Notes: a model not told the origin generated them from the letters alone. A stretch of DNA of 44,969 nt from Ruminococcaceae bacterium UBA2857 (GCA_002350705.1 DEFH01000027.1:1-44969), one strand, 5' to 3'; positions 33,437-41,516 are shown, counted from the first letter of the stretch. Made by a program: numbers and translations.

Positions 33437-35842
33437 TTAAGCAAGTTCAACGGGTTTTGTTCCCCAGATGGTCTCGGCATAGTCACGGATGGAACGGTCA
33501 GATGCAAAGCGGCCTGCTTTTGCAATGTTGACCAGTGACATTCTGTTCCATGTCGCTGTATCAAGATACAGCTTGGAGGCTTTCTGCTGTGTGGAGGAAT
33601 AATCCGCAAAATCAGCCAGTACCATGTAAGGATCCTTTGTGGCGAGGGAATGGGCAATGTCATCGAAACCAAACTCGGAACGGATACCGTCAACAGCCTG
33701 TCTGATAATATGGTTGTTGTTGTACGGTACAGACGGGTGATAACCCTGTTTTTTGAGCTGGTTGACCTCAGGGGTTGTCATACCGAAAATCATAGCGTTG
33801 TCATTGCCGACAGCCTCCACGATCTCCACGTTGGCACCGTCAAGGGTTCCCAGTGTGATGGCACCGTTGATCATGAATTTCATGTTGCTGGTACCGGAAG
33901 CCTCTGTGCCGGCAAGGGAGATTTGTTCGCTGATTTCGGCAGCAGGAATCAGTTTTTCTGCCACAGATACACGATAGTCTTCCAGATAAACGACTTTCAG
34001 TTTCTGATTGACACGGGGATCATTGTTGATTTTATTGGCAAGAGCCACGATAAACTGAATGATCTGTTTTGCAAAGTAATAACCCGGAGCAGCCTTTGCA
34101 CCAAAGATATAGGTCTTGGGCTGATAATCGGCATTCGGATTGTCACGCAGCCAGATGTAGGTGCTGTAGATGTGCAGGGCATTCATCAGCTGACGCTTGT
34201 ATTCATGCAAACGTTTTACCTGTACGTCAAAGATGGAATTGGTATCTACCATAATACCGTTGTTATCCTTGATATATTTTGCCATACGCTCTTTGTTCTG
34301 TTTTTTGATAGCGGCAAGCTGTTCCAATACAGCCGTGTCGTTTTTATAAGCTATCAGTTTTTCCAGTTCGTTGGCATCACTGATAAAGCCGTTGCCGATC
34401 AGATTGGTGATCATTTCAGCCAATCCCGGATTGGACTGGTTCAGCCAGCGTCTGTGAGCGATACCGTTGGTAACGTTTTTAAACTTTTCGGGTGTGACAT
34501 TGTAGAAGTCACGGAAAATGGTTTCTTTGAGAATCTCACTGTGGAGCTTGGAAACACCGTTGACGGAGTGGCTTGCATATACGGCAAGGTTAGCCATTCT
34601 GACAATGCCTTCGGTGATAATTGCCATTCTGCCGACTCTTGCACCGTCAATACCTGCCTGGAAAGCCTGTTCGCAGAAGCGTCTGTTGATTTCCTCGACA
34701 ATCTGATAGATACGGGGCAGTCTTCTGGAGAACAGTTCCACCTGCCAGCACTCAAGAGCTTCACTCATGACAGTGTGATTCGTATAAGCAATCGTTCTTG
34801 TGACGATATCCCATGCCTTGTCCCAGTCATAGCCGCACTCATCAAGCATAATTCTCATTAATTCGGGAATCGCAAGGACAGGGTGGGTATCGTTCAGGTG
34901 AATGGCAACGTAATCGGGGAGATTGTCCAGTGTGCCATAGTTGCGGAGATGCCTCTGGATAATATCCTGTACGGTAGCGGATACCAGGAAATACTGCTGA
35001 CTCAGACGCAGACTCTTTCCTTCGGAGTGATTGTCTTCCGGATAAAGCACTCTTGTAATGCTTTCCGCCATTGCTTTCTGTTCCATCGCACGAACATAGT
35101 CGCCCGAGTTGAACAGTTTCATATCAAAGTTGTCGGAGGTTGCTGCCCACAAACGCAGTCTGCTGATACCTTTTCCGCCGTCACCGGGCACTAACATATC
35201 ATAAGGTGTTGCAATAACGGTTGTACCGTCCTTGATTTCTACGCTGTGATGACTGCCGTCCCATGTTTCGACAACGTGCCCATCAAATTTAACGGGAATG
35301 GATTTTTCAGGGTGCGGCTGGAGCCATACCGAACCGCCCGGCAGCCAGAAGTCCGGAAGCTCTGTCTGCCAGCCGTCAACCAGTTTCTGCTTGAAAATAC
35401 CGTACTCGTAACGCAGAGAGTAACCCATTGCAGAATAATTCTGTGTGGCAAGTCCGTCGAGGAAGCAGGCAGCCAGTCTGCCCAGACCACCGTTTCCGAG
35501 ACCGGCATCCGGTTCCTGTTCATAGATGTTTTCGATTTTAATTTGCAGTCCCTGCAAAGCCTGTGTCATGGTTTCCTCTAAGCCGAGGTTATACAGGTCG
35601 TTTTTCAAAGAGCGTCCCATCAGGAACTCCATGCAGAGATAATAAACCGTCTTGGCATTCTGTTTGATAGCGGCAGAAGTAAACACTTTCTGCTGTTCAC
35701 GCATGATGTCTTTCAGAACAAGAGCAATTGCTTTATAATAATGCTCGTCTGTAGCATCGGCAGGCGTTACGCCGAAATTATGTGAGAGCTTTGCAATGAT
35801 AAGCTCTCTTGCTTCGCTTGGTGTCAGCTTTGATTTTGACAT
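33437..35842 (-). CDS. glgP: Glycogen/maltodextrin phosphorylase
   Basis: 801 residues, the full GT35 length. Phosphorolysis of alpha-1,4-glucans to glucose-1-phosphate in the cytoplasm. Seen: N-terminal YYLCMEFLMGRSL, GNGGLGRLAACFLD, HLNDTHP and the PLP-lysine region EASGTSNMKFMINGA, then TLDGANVEI. ATG 35842 follows AAGGGG by seven bases on the minus strand. Single-gene unit with its own promoter and a shared terminator. Together with the surface amylase (13830-16823) it would give external starch breakdown followed by internal phosphorolysis. Confidence 0.97.
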   Translation of the reverse strand: MSKSKLTPSEARELIIAKLSHNFGVTPADATDEHYYKAIALVLKDIMREQQKVFTSAAIKQNAKTVYYLCMEFLMGRSLKNDLYNLGLEETMTQALQGLQIKIENIYEQEPDAGLGNGGLGRLAACFLDGLATQNYSAMGYSLRYEYGIFKQKLVDGWQTELPDFWLPGGSVWLQPHPEKSIPVKFDGHVVETWDGSHHSVEIKDGTTVIATPYDMLVPGDGGKGISRLRLWAATSDNFDMKLFNSGDYVRAMEQKAMAESITRVLYPEDNHSEGKSLRLSQQYFLVSATVQDIIQRHLRNYGTLDNLPDYVAIHLNDTHPVLAIPELMRIMLDECGYDWDKAWDIVTRTIAYTNHTVMSEALECWQVELFSRRLPRIYQIVEEINRRFCEQAFQAGIDGARVGRMAIITEGIVRMANLAVYASHSVNGVSKLHSEILKETIFRDFYNVTPEKFKNVTNGIAHRRWLNQSNPGLAEMITNLIGNGFISDANELEKLIAYKNDTAVLEQLAAIKKQNKERMAKYIKDNNGIMVDTNSIFDVQVKRLHEYKRQLMNALHIYSTYIWLRDNPNADYQPKTYIFGAKAAPGYYFAKQIIQFIVALANKINNDPRVNQKLKVVYLEDYRVSVAEKLIPAAEISEQISLAGTEASGTSNMKFMINGAITLGTLDGANVEIVEAVGNDNAMIFGMTTPEVNQLKKQGYHPSVPYNNNHIIRQAVDGIRSEFGFDDIAHSLATKDPYMVLADFADYSSTQQKASKLYLDTATWNRMSLVNIAKAGRFASDRSIRDYAETIWGTKPVELA

Positions 35843-35880
35843 AGTGAATCCCCTTCCAAAATATTGGCGAAAGTTATTGA

Positions 35881-35897
35881 TGTATGCTGTTCATACA
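35881..35897. promoter_or_regulatory. Inverted repeat in the glgP leader
   Basis: TGTATG and CATACA separated by five bases lie between the glgP -10 and its start codon. This is the size and place of a repressor operator. It lacks the central CG typical of LacI-family sites, so the regulator is unknown. Confidence 0.4.
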
Positions 35898-35908
35898 ATT
35901 CAACAACC

Positions 35909-35937
35909 ATTATAACCTATAATTTATAAATTTTCAA
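35909..35937 (-). promoter_or_regulatory. Sigma-A promoter of glgP
   Basis: On the minus strand: TTGAAA (35932-35937), a 17-base spacer and a perfect TATAAT (35909-35914), about 66 bases before ATG 35842. Confidence 0.8.
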
Positions 35938-36044
35938 CTAAAATTTTTAAAATTTGTCATTTTTTGCTGTAACAATTTTCTTTTTTGCTCCCAAACAGAT
36001 AACGCAACTATATTTTATGAACGAAACGGCAGGATTATGAATCT

Positions 36045-36084
36045 CACGGAAAAAATATATTTTTTCACAAAACGGATTTCCGTG
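36045..36084. promoter_or_regulatory. Nested inverted repeats upstream of the SPFH promoter
   Basis: CACGGAAA (36045-36052) and TTTCCGTG (36077-36084) form an eight-base inverted repeat. A perfect 18-base palindrome GAAAAAATATATTTTTTC (36049-36066) overlaps its left arm. It ends 18 bases before the -35 at 36103, a place where an activator could bind. Confidence 0.4.
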
Positions 36085-36102
36085 CATTGCAGCATATTGC
36101 TA

Positions 36103-36131
36103 TTGCAAAATCTCGGAAAAGGGAGTATAAT
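36103..36131 (+). promoter_or_regulatory. Sigma-A promoter of the SPFH/YdjG/YdjH-like operon
   Basis: TTGCAA (36103-36108), a 17-base spacer and a perfect TATAAT (36126-36131), 68 bases before ATG 36200. Confidence 0.75.
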
Positions 36132-36199
36132 ACAATCAACAGTATTATTTTCTTTATGTCGGGAAATAATCATGATTTTTTTAATGGGAGATGGTTACA

Positions 36200-37609
36200 A
36201 TGGGAATTATCAGAGCAGCTATTAATTCAGTAGGCGGAGCATTGGCGGATTCATATCTGGATGCGTACCGTCCGTATCACATGGGTGTCAGAACAGTCGT
36301 CGCTCCGGGTGTGTTTGCAGACGACGGCACCGGCAGAAATACCAATACCAAACGTGCCAACAATGTTATTAACAACGGCTCCAAAATTGAAGTCGCAGCA
36401 GGACAGCTGATGTGTCTGGTAGACGGCGGACGTGTCGTTGACTATACCGCAGAACCGGGTTATTTTACTGTGTCCAATTCCAGTGCTCCCTCACTGTTCA
36501 ACGGTGAATTCAAGCAGTCACTCATTGACGGCTGGGAGAGAATCAAGTTCGGAGGCAACCAGTACAAAGACCAGCGTGTTATCTATATCAACCTTCGTAC
36601 AATGGAAGGCATCAAGTTCGGTACAAAAACACCGGTTCCTTTCTTTGATGAAAAGTATCAGATTGATGTTGCTGTCCGTGCTTTCGGTACATTTTCCATC
36701 AAGGTTTCCGAGCCGTGGAAGTTCTTTAACGAGGTCATTCCTCCTGAGTGTATCATGGAAGGTGCTTCTCTCGAAGTAGATGATTTCCTCAACGATACTT
36801 TCATGTCCGAGTATCTCGGAGCATTGGGCGAGGCACTCAGCAGTATGTCTATGGACAACATTCCGCTTTCCAGAATCCCCACACAGACTTCCAAACTCTC
36901 ACAGTATATGCGTGATGCGTTGGATTCCGTATGGCGTGAACACAGAGGTATCGAAATTGTCAATGTCGGTATCTCCAGCATTACTTATGATGACGATACC
37001 AAAAAGCTCCTCCAGGAAAGAAACAGAGTGGCTATTTACAACGATCCCGGTATGAGAGAGACTTTTGTGCAGACTTCCATTGCAAGAGGTATCGAAAATG
37101 CAGGCTCTAACCCCAATGGTGCAGGCAATGCCTTTATCGGTGTAGGCATGGGCATGAATGCTGCCGGCAACTTCATGGGTACCGCCTCCAATACCAATCT
37201 TCAGCAGATGCAGATGCAGCAGCAAATGCAAATGCAACAGCAGCAAATGCAGATGCAGCAGCAACAAATGCAAATGCAGCAGGCCGCCCAGCAACAACAG
37301 CAGACTCCTGCATCCGTTCAGAAACTTTGGGATTGCTCCTGCGGTCATAAAGGCAATGGCGGCAAATTCTGTGCCGAATGCGGTGCTCCCAGACCGGAAC
37401 CAAAGCCGGCTGCTGCCAATGGTCCCTGGACCTGCTCCTGCGGTGCAACCAATACCGGCAAATTCTGTGCCGAGTGCGGTGCAAAGCGTCCCGAGGCTCC
37501 TAAAAAAGTTAAATGTGACAAGTGCGGCTATGAACCCGATATGACAAAGCCCATTCCAAAATTCTGCCCTGAATGCGGTGATCCCATCAACCAAGCAGAC
37601 TACGTCTGA
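36200..37609 (+). CDS. SPFH-domain protein with C-terminal zinc ribbons (YdjI-like)
   Basis: 469 residues from ATG 36200, nine bases after GGGAG; ATG 36191 abuts that site. Residues 1 to about 310 form an SPFH/virion-core-like domain (GEFKQSLIDGWERIKFGG, FGTFSIKVSEPWKFF, VGISSITYDDDTKKLLQER). A Gly/Asn/Met-rich stretch and a Gln-Met tract of about 38 residues follow. Three zinc ribbons end the protein: CSCG..CAECG, CSCG..CAECG and CDKCG..CPECG. B. subtilis YdjI has the same SPFH core and works with PspA and YdjG at the stressed membrane; the downstream gene is YdjG-like, supporting this. No pspA is adjacent. The repeat tract is likely prone to length change. Confidence 0.85.
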   Translation: MGIIRAAINSVGGALADSYLDAYRPYHMGVRTVVAPGVFADDGTGRNTNTKRANNVINNGSKIEVAAGQLMCLVDGGRVVDYTAEPGYFTVSNSSAPSLFNGEFKQSLIDGWERIKFGGNQYKDQRVIYINLRTMEGIKFGTKTPVPFFDEKYQIDVAVRAFGTFSIKVSEPWKFFNEVIPPECIMEGASLEVDDFLNDTFMSEYLGALGEALSSMSMDNIPLSRIPTQTSKLSQYMRDALDSVWREHRGIEIVNVGISSITYDDDTKKLLQERNRVAIYNDPGMRETFVQTSIARGIENAGSNPNGAGNAFIGVGMGMNAAGNFMGTASNTNLQQMQMQQQMQMQQQQMQMQQQQMQMQQAAQQQQQTPASVQKLWDCSCGHKGNGGKFCAECGAPRPEPKPAAANGPWTCSCGATNTGKFCAECGAKRPEAPKKVKCDKCGYEPDMTKPIPKFCPECGDPINQADYV

Positions 37610-37636
37610 TAACAGTCAAACATTCCGTAATCAAAC

Positions 37637-37673
37637 AGACCTGTTTAAGAGCAACATTCCCTTAAACAGGTCT
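37637..37673 (+). other. Perfect hairpin without T run between the SPFH and YdjG-like genes
   Basis: AGACCTGTTTAAG (37637-37649) pairs with CTTAAACAGGTCT (37661-37673) over 13 bases around an 11-base loop. ACTAAATATC follows, not a T run, so ordinary termination is unlikely. An mRNA processing, stabilising or attenuation role is more likely. Confidence 0.6.
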
Positions 37674-37710
37674 ACTAAATATCTATCAAAAGGGGGAATT
37701 GGTTTTATCT

Positions 37711-38781
37711 ATGGAAACCGTTGCTTATAAGTGTATCAACTGCGGAGGACCTCTCCAGTATGATGCTCAGAAACTGAAATTCGCCTGTGAATACTGCCGC
37801 AGTGACTTCACGGAAGAAGAACTCAAGGCTCATTTCGGAGAACTGGATGAAAATCTGAATCAGGATGCGGTGGAAGAACCTGAAATTCCTGAAAATGCGG
37901 ATGATTTTGAATCCAATACGGTGATTTACAGCTGTGAAAACTGCGGTGCAGAGGTGATTGCCGAAAAAACAACCGCTTCCACTTTCTGTATTTACTGCCA
38001 TAGCCCTGTGGTGCTTTCCAACCGCCTTTCAGGTAAATACAAGCCGGATTTGGTCATTCCGTTTAAAATTTCCGAAGAGGATGCCAAAAACAAATTTTTT
38101 GCCATGTGCAGAGGTAAAAAATTTCTGCCAAAAAAATTCCTCAATAATGCCGAACTGGATATGATAAAAGGTGTTTACTATCCGTATTGGATGGTGGACT
38201 CTCTCAAAGACGGCAGCGTCCATGCAACTGCCAAAAATATCCGTACCTGGACGGAAGGTGACTGGCGTTATACCGAAACAAAAACCTACAAAGTAAAACG
38301 TGTCGGTAAAATTGATTTCAAGGGTTTTCCGCACTCCGCATTAGCCAAAGAAGACCATAATGCGATGAAATATGTCAATCCTTATGATGACAATGAAATG
38401 CGTCCGTTTACGATGGCCTATCTGTCGGGCTTCCTCGCCGAAAAGCGTGATACGGAAAGAGATGCTGTGCAGAAAGCCGTCGATGATGAACTGCTTGGCT
38501 ATGCCGGAAAAATCTATGAGGGAACGATGAATTATGACAGGGTTCAGATTGACGATATTCAGCAGAAAACGCTGGAAGAATCCTGGAAATATGCTCTGCT
38601 GCCCGTATGGATGATGACATTCAGCTATGAAGGCAAAAACTATCTTTATGCCATGAACGGCCAGACGGGAAAAACATACGGTGAACTTCCCTGCGACAAG
38701 GGAAAACTGGCACTGTTTGGCATTGGGCTGTTCATCGCCCTGATGATTATTTGTATACTGGGAGGTTATTTCCTGCTATGA
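37711..38781 (+). CDS. Zinc-ribbon membrane protein (YdjG-like)
   Basis: 356 residues from ATG 37711. The spacing to AAAGGGGG (37688-37695) is long; TTG 37699 is an alternative with too short a spacing, so the start is uncertain. Two zinc ribbons (CINCGG..CEYCRS and CENCGA..CIYCHS), then a long soluble domain with YYPYWMVDS and LLPVWMMTFSYEGKNYLYAMNGQTG (two blocks), then a C-terminal membrane helix (about 338-355). This matches the TFIIB-type zinc-ribbon YdjG family that helps recruit PspA in B. subtilis. Overlaps the next gene as ATGA. Confidence 0.82.
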   Translation: METVAYKCINCGGPLQYDAQKLKFACEYCRSDFTEEELKAHFGELDENLNQDAVEEPEIPENADDFESNTVIYSCENCGAEVIAEKTTASTFCIYCHSPVVLSNRLSGKYKPDLVIPFKISEEDAKNKFFAMCRGKKFLPKKFLNNAELDMIKGVYYPYWMVDSLKDGSVHATAKNIRTWTEGDWRYTETKTYKVKRVGKIDFKGFPHSALAKEDHNAMKYVNPYDDNEMRPFTMAYLSGFLAEKRDTERDAVQKAVDDELLGYAGKIYEGTMNYDRVQIDDIQQKTLEESWKYALLPVWMMTFSYEGKNYLYAMNGQTGKTYGELPCDKGKLALFGIGLFIALMIICILGGYFLL

Positions 38782-39167
38782 AAATCAAAAACTTCCTGAT
38801 GAAATGCTCCGCCACGCTGATTGTGGCAATGATCCTGCTGTTTGGTGCCGTCTCCGTCAGTGCTGCCGCACAGGTTCAGACAACGCCTGACACTGCCTAT
38901 TCCGTTGAAACAATGGCTTATGATTATTATGACGATTATGACCGCAATCCGCCGGTGAACTGGTTCAAAATTATCGGCATTTCCTTTTTAATCAGTACCG
39001 TCGGCACCATTGCCGCTGTTGTCATGATTTACCGTGGTTATAAGTTCAACGGACGCACCGAACCCTATCCCTACAACAACAAGGCTCCGCTGGAGCTGAC
39101 AGACTCGGAAGACATACTTGTCGATACCGATGTGAGACGTGAACGTATTGAAAGAGATCGTCGTTAA
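38778..39167 (+). CDS. Short exported/membrane protein, YdjH-like remnant lacking the TPM domain
   Basis: 129 residues from ATG 38778, overlapping the upstream stop (ATGA). Signal peptide (1 to about 30, SATLIVAMILLFGAVSVSA), a short acidic and Tyr-rich stretch (YDYYDDYDRN), a membrane helix (about 60-82, IIGISFLISTVGTIAAVVMIY) and a charged cytoplasmic tail. In B. subtilis the third partner, YdjH, carries a TPM (TLP18.3/Psb32) domain between these same elements. Here about 140 residues are missing with no sign of a frameshift, so it looks like a minimal version of that partner. The relation is inferred from gene order and topology. Confidence 0.6.
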   Translation: MKIKNFLMKCSATLIVAMILLFGAVSVSAAAQVQTTPDTAYSVETMAYDYYDDYDRNPPVNWFKIIGISFLISTVGTIAAVVMIYRGYKFNGRTEPYPYNNKAPLELTDSEDILVDTDVRRERIERDRR

Positions 39168-39232
39168 AAAACAGGTATCTGTACCAAGTAAGTTTGACTG
39201 CTGACCTGACATTATCCATAGGGGGAATTTTG

Positions 39233-39757
39233 ATGAGATTTGATGTAATGCCTGTGGCAACAGAAAAACAGATACTTGAAGTTGAAGAAGCTGCCAACCA
39301 TGTATGGCACAATTACTATAAGGGAATTCTTTCCGAGGAACAAATCAGCTATATGCTTCAAAAGTTCCAGTCCAGAGAGGCTCTCAAAAAACAGATCTCC
39401 GAAGGCTGTATTTATTATATGCTGATGGTTGATGGCGATCTGGCGGGGTATCTGTGCTATAGCTTGGAGGATGATTATGTATTTCTGTCAAGGCTGTATA
39501 TCAAGGCAGAATACAGGCGGCAGGGGCTTGCCAGAAGAACGCTTGCCCATCTGGAAGCCCTCTTTTTATCTCCGGAACACGGCTTTCAGCATATTAAAAA
39601 AATCAGGCTGAATGTCGAAAGAAAAAACAGCTTCGCTATCAATGTCTATGAACATCTGGGTTTTAAAAAAATCAGACCTGTCAATATTGATATTGGGGGC
39701 GGCTTTATCTGTGAAGATTACGTGATGGAGAGAAAAATACAGCATAACATATTCTGA
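39233..39757 (+). CDS. GNAT family N-acetyltransferase
   Basis: 174 residues from ATG 39233, seven bases after AGGGGGA (39220-39226). The GNAT acetyl-CoA loop YIKAEYRRQGLARRTL is clear, with the N-terminal ATEKQILEVEEAANHVWHN and the C-terminal NSFAINVYEHLGFKK typical of the fold. The acceptor is unknown. Followed 14 bases later by a small membrane protein gene in the same direction. Confidence 0.88.
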   Translation: MRFDVMPVATEKQILEVEEAANHVWHNYYKGILSEEQISYMLQKFQSREALKKQISEGCIYYMLMVDGDLAGYLCYSLEDDYVFLSRLYIKAEYRRQGLARRTLAHLEALFLSPEHGFQHIKKIRLNVERKNSFAINVYEHLGFKKIRPVNIDIGGGFICEDYVMERKIQHNIF

Positions 39758-39771
39758 AACCGGTGTGAATC

Positions 39772-40176
39772 ATGGGAAAAAAACTCAAAGCCTATATATA
39801 TTCAATTCAGATGCTGCTGGAAAGCGGTGAAACTATCGGTAATCTTGAAGCACTGAAACAGGAACTGCTGACAGAAATCGGTTTTTGGCAGCATGAAAGA
39901 CTGATTCATCTGTTAGTGACGATTTTGTTTGCCCTGCTGACAATGGCAGTTTTTATGGTACTGCTGTTTTATCGGGAACTTTCCATGCTGATTCTGTTGA
40001 CAGCACTGCTTGCTTTAATGATACCGTATATCCGGCATTACTATATTTTGGAAAATGGTGTGCAAACGCTTTACACCTTTTACGAGGAGCTGACACGACG
40101 GGAAAATAAAATTCCTCCGTCCTGTGTTCCTGCTTTGCAAGGTGTTTCCGTCAAGCCTGTTTCAAAGCGTGAATAG
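39772..40176 (+). CDS. Small two-helix membrane protein of unknown function
   Basis: 134 residues: a helical N-terminal part (about 1-45), two adjacent membrane segments (about 46-66 and 69-90), then a charged C-terminal helix (LYTFYEELTRREN). The ribosome binding site is weak (GGTGTG), so expression may rely on coupling to the GNAT gene 14 bases upstream. Family not recognised. Confidence 0.6.
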   Translation: MGKKLKAYIYSIQMLLESGETIGNLEALKQELLTEIGFWQHERLIHLLVTILFALLTMAVFMVLLFYRELSMLILLTALLALMIPYIRHYYILENGVQTLYTFYEELTRRENKIPPSCVPALQGVSVKPVSKRE

Positions 40177-40206
40177 AATATTCTCCTGTCTTTTGGGAGA
40201 AATGAA

Positions 40207-40244
40207 AAAATCGCCTGTCATCATACAGGCGATTTTGTTTTTTT
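40207..40244. terminator. Bidirectional terminator
   Basis: AAAATCGCCTGT pairs with ACAGGCGATTTT around CATCAT, followed by GTTTTTTT on the plus strand and an A-rich flank (T-rich on the minus strand). It ends the GNAT unit and probably the convergent DUF6514-like gene. Confidence 0.9.
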
Positions 40245-40489
40245 CAGCAAAGGAAGTCTTCCACCACGTCTTTCAGATGGACAGGGTATAATTCCATTTC
40301 TTCGAGCAGTGCCCTGAACTGTTCGATTTCACGATAAACAGGGGATATGCCGTCTATCCGACAGGATTCGCCTTTCTTGCGGGCGAGCTTTTGATTGGCA
40401 TTGGAAATTTGTATGCCGTAAACCTCTGTCATTCCGACTTCTTCCACATATTCCTGTGTTTTAGTAATCTCATAAGTATAAGTGCTCAC
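40244..40489 (-). CDS. Small protein, DUF6514-like
   Basis: 81 residues from GTG 40489, about eight bases after AAGGAG. The C-terminal ELYPVHLKDVVEDFL and the central YGIQISN resemble what I recall of DUF6514, a Clostridial family of about 80-100 residues. Soluble, no signal peptide. Function unknown. Own promoter at 40526-40554. Confidence 0.65.
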   Translation of the reverse strand: MSTYTYEITKTQEYVEEVGMTEVYGIQISNANQKLARKKGESCRIDGISPVYREIEQFRALLEEMELYPVHLKDVVEDFLC

Positions 40490-40525
40490 ACAAAAAACTC
40501 CTTGTCATTTATCATTTCATAAAGA

Positions 40526-40554
40526 ATGATACACTTATTCTGAGAAAAAATCAA
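40526..40554 (-). promoter_or_regulatory. Sigma-A promoter of the DUF6514-like gene
   Basis: On the minus strand: TTGATT (40549-40554), a 17-base spacer and TATCAT (40526-40531), 37 bases before GTG 40489. Confidence 0.65.
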
Positions 40555-40626
40555 TACCACTTTGGTTTACTTGCAATTTGTCAAAATTTGTCAATTTATT
40601 TGTTAAGGTGACGAAAAAGTTTTTAT

Positions 40627-41466
40627 TTAGGTAGCCTGAGCAAGCACTTCCTTGACTTTGGCGGCGGCATCTTCACGATTCATAGAATATTCTGTTACCA
40701 GATTATTCACCATCATTTCCATGGTTGCTCCCACATTTTTCAGCATAATGATTGCTTTGGCAATGCCTTTTGCTTCACCTTCGGCTCTGCCTTTTGCTTC
40801 ACCTTCGGCTCTTGCTCTTTCCAGAAGGAGCATGGCATTCTGCTGCTCTTTGACATAAGCAGAATACAGTTTTCCGTCATGCTGTGCATCCTGAATTTTA
40901 TTTTGAATATCCTGTGTCAGTTCGTCATTTGGCAGATTGTCTTTGAGATAGGTCATAAGATTTTGCAGCTCCTTTCGTGGTGTCTGACCTGCGGTATTGA
41001 GAAAAATTTTATAAGCCTGATCATCAAGTCTGAGATTTTCCTCTATGCAGTAGTTTTCAAATCGGTAAACAGCATTACCTTTTTCAAACAAATCAAATTC
41101 ACAGATGAATATGATATAGGTGGCAGGCAATGCTTTGTACATCTGTCCTCTGGATAAAAAATCCATGTCGGATGCCGACTGATAATAGCGGCTTCTTTTA
41201 GGGAGAAAGTCATTGTTAACGGTCTGCATTTCAATATCATATACTTTTGTGCCGTCAGAGGTTCTGATATATACATCATAGCGTACACCATGACTGATTG
41301 TGTCATTCTGTACGGTTCTTTGCAGTTCGCAGTTTTCAATATCGGGAATTTCCTCAGCCAGAATCACACTCAGAACACGCTTGGCGATACTCATATCGCT
41401 CATGACAACGCCAAACATGAAATCGTCTTTGAATTGCAGACTTTCATATTGTTTGCGGTAATCCAT
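40627..41466 (-). CDS. Rpn-family / PD-(D/E)XK nuclease (transposase-like)
   Basis: 279 residues from ATG 41466 (AAGGAAG upstream). N-terminal FKDDFMFGVVM is the family hallmark. The PD-(D/E)XK core is visible as D64 in RYDVYIRTSDG, then E79 and Q81 in YDIEMQT, followed by LPKRSRYYQSASD. The C-terminus is helical with a Glu/Ala/Lys/Gly tract made by a tandem duplication (AEGEAKGR, AEGEAKGI). Rpn proteins are DNA nucleases first linked to recombination and more recently to phage defence. Isolated copies are common in Clostridia, so a transposition role is doubtful. Promoter at 41488-41516. Confidence 0.88.
   Translation of the reverse strand: MDYRKQYESLQFKDDFMFGVVMSDMSIAKRVLSVILAEEIPDIENCELQRTVQNDTISHGVRYDVYIRTSDGTKVYDIEMQTVNNDFLPKRSRYYQSASDMDFLSRGQMYKALPATYIIFICEFDLFEKGNAVYRFENYCIEENLRLDDQAYKIFLNTAGQTPRKELQNLMTYLKDNLPNDELTQDIQNKIQDAQHDGKLYSAYVKEQQNAMLLLERARAEGEAKGRAEGEAKGIAKAIIMLKNVGATMEMMVNNLVTEYSMNREDAAAKVKEVLAQAT
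40764..40811. repeat. Perfect 24-base tandem duplication inside the Rpn-type gene
   Basis: Two identical 24-base units, 40764-40787 and 40788-40811, encode the AEGEAKG-type tract. The length is a multiple of three, so copy-number change would lengthen the tract without breaking the frame. Confidence 0.85.
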
Positions 41467-41487
41467 ATGGTCACTTCCTTATTCTTT

Positions 41488-41516
41488 ATTATATAACACA
41501 ATGTGTTTTTTTGCAA
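41488..41516 (-). promoter_or_regulatory. Sigma-A promoter of the Rpn-type gene
   Basis: On the minus strand: TTGCAA (41511-41516), a 17-base spacer and a perfect TATAAT (41488-41493), 21 bases before ATG 41466. The -35 sits in the T tail of the mrp terminator. Confidence 0.75.

Larger units (their letters stand above)
35843..36199. other. Divergent intergenic region between glgP and the SPFH gene
   Basis: 357 bases, AT-rich, with no gene seen. It contains the glgP promoter and its leader inverted repeat, the SPFH promoter and a nested inverted repeat upstream of it. The middle stretch 35938-36040 shows no clear signal. A 62-residue frame at 36037-36225 lacks a ribosome binding site. Confidence 0.7.

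Noticed and set aside
33650..34861. 403-codon open frame antisense to glgP
   Set aside because: glgP is full length with its PLP site; the antisense product shows no domain.
37198..37311. CRISPR-like repeats
   Set aside because: The short Gln-Met codon repeat is coding and has no spacer structure. No other CRISPR-like pattern was found in the window.
40627..41466. Insertion sequence suggested by the transposase-like nuclease family
   Set aside because: No flanking inverted repeats or target duplication were seen, and the gene has its own sigma-A promoter. It looks like a resident Rpn-type gene.
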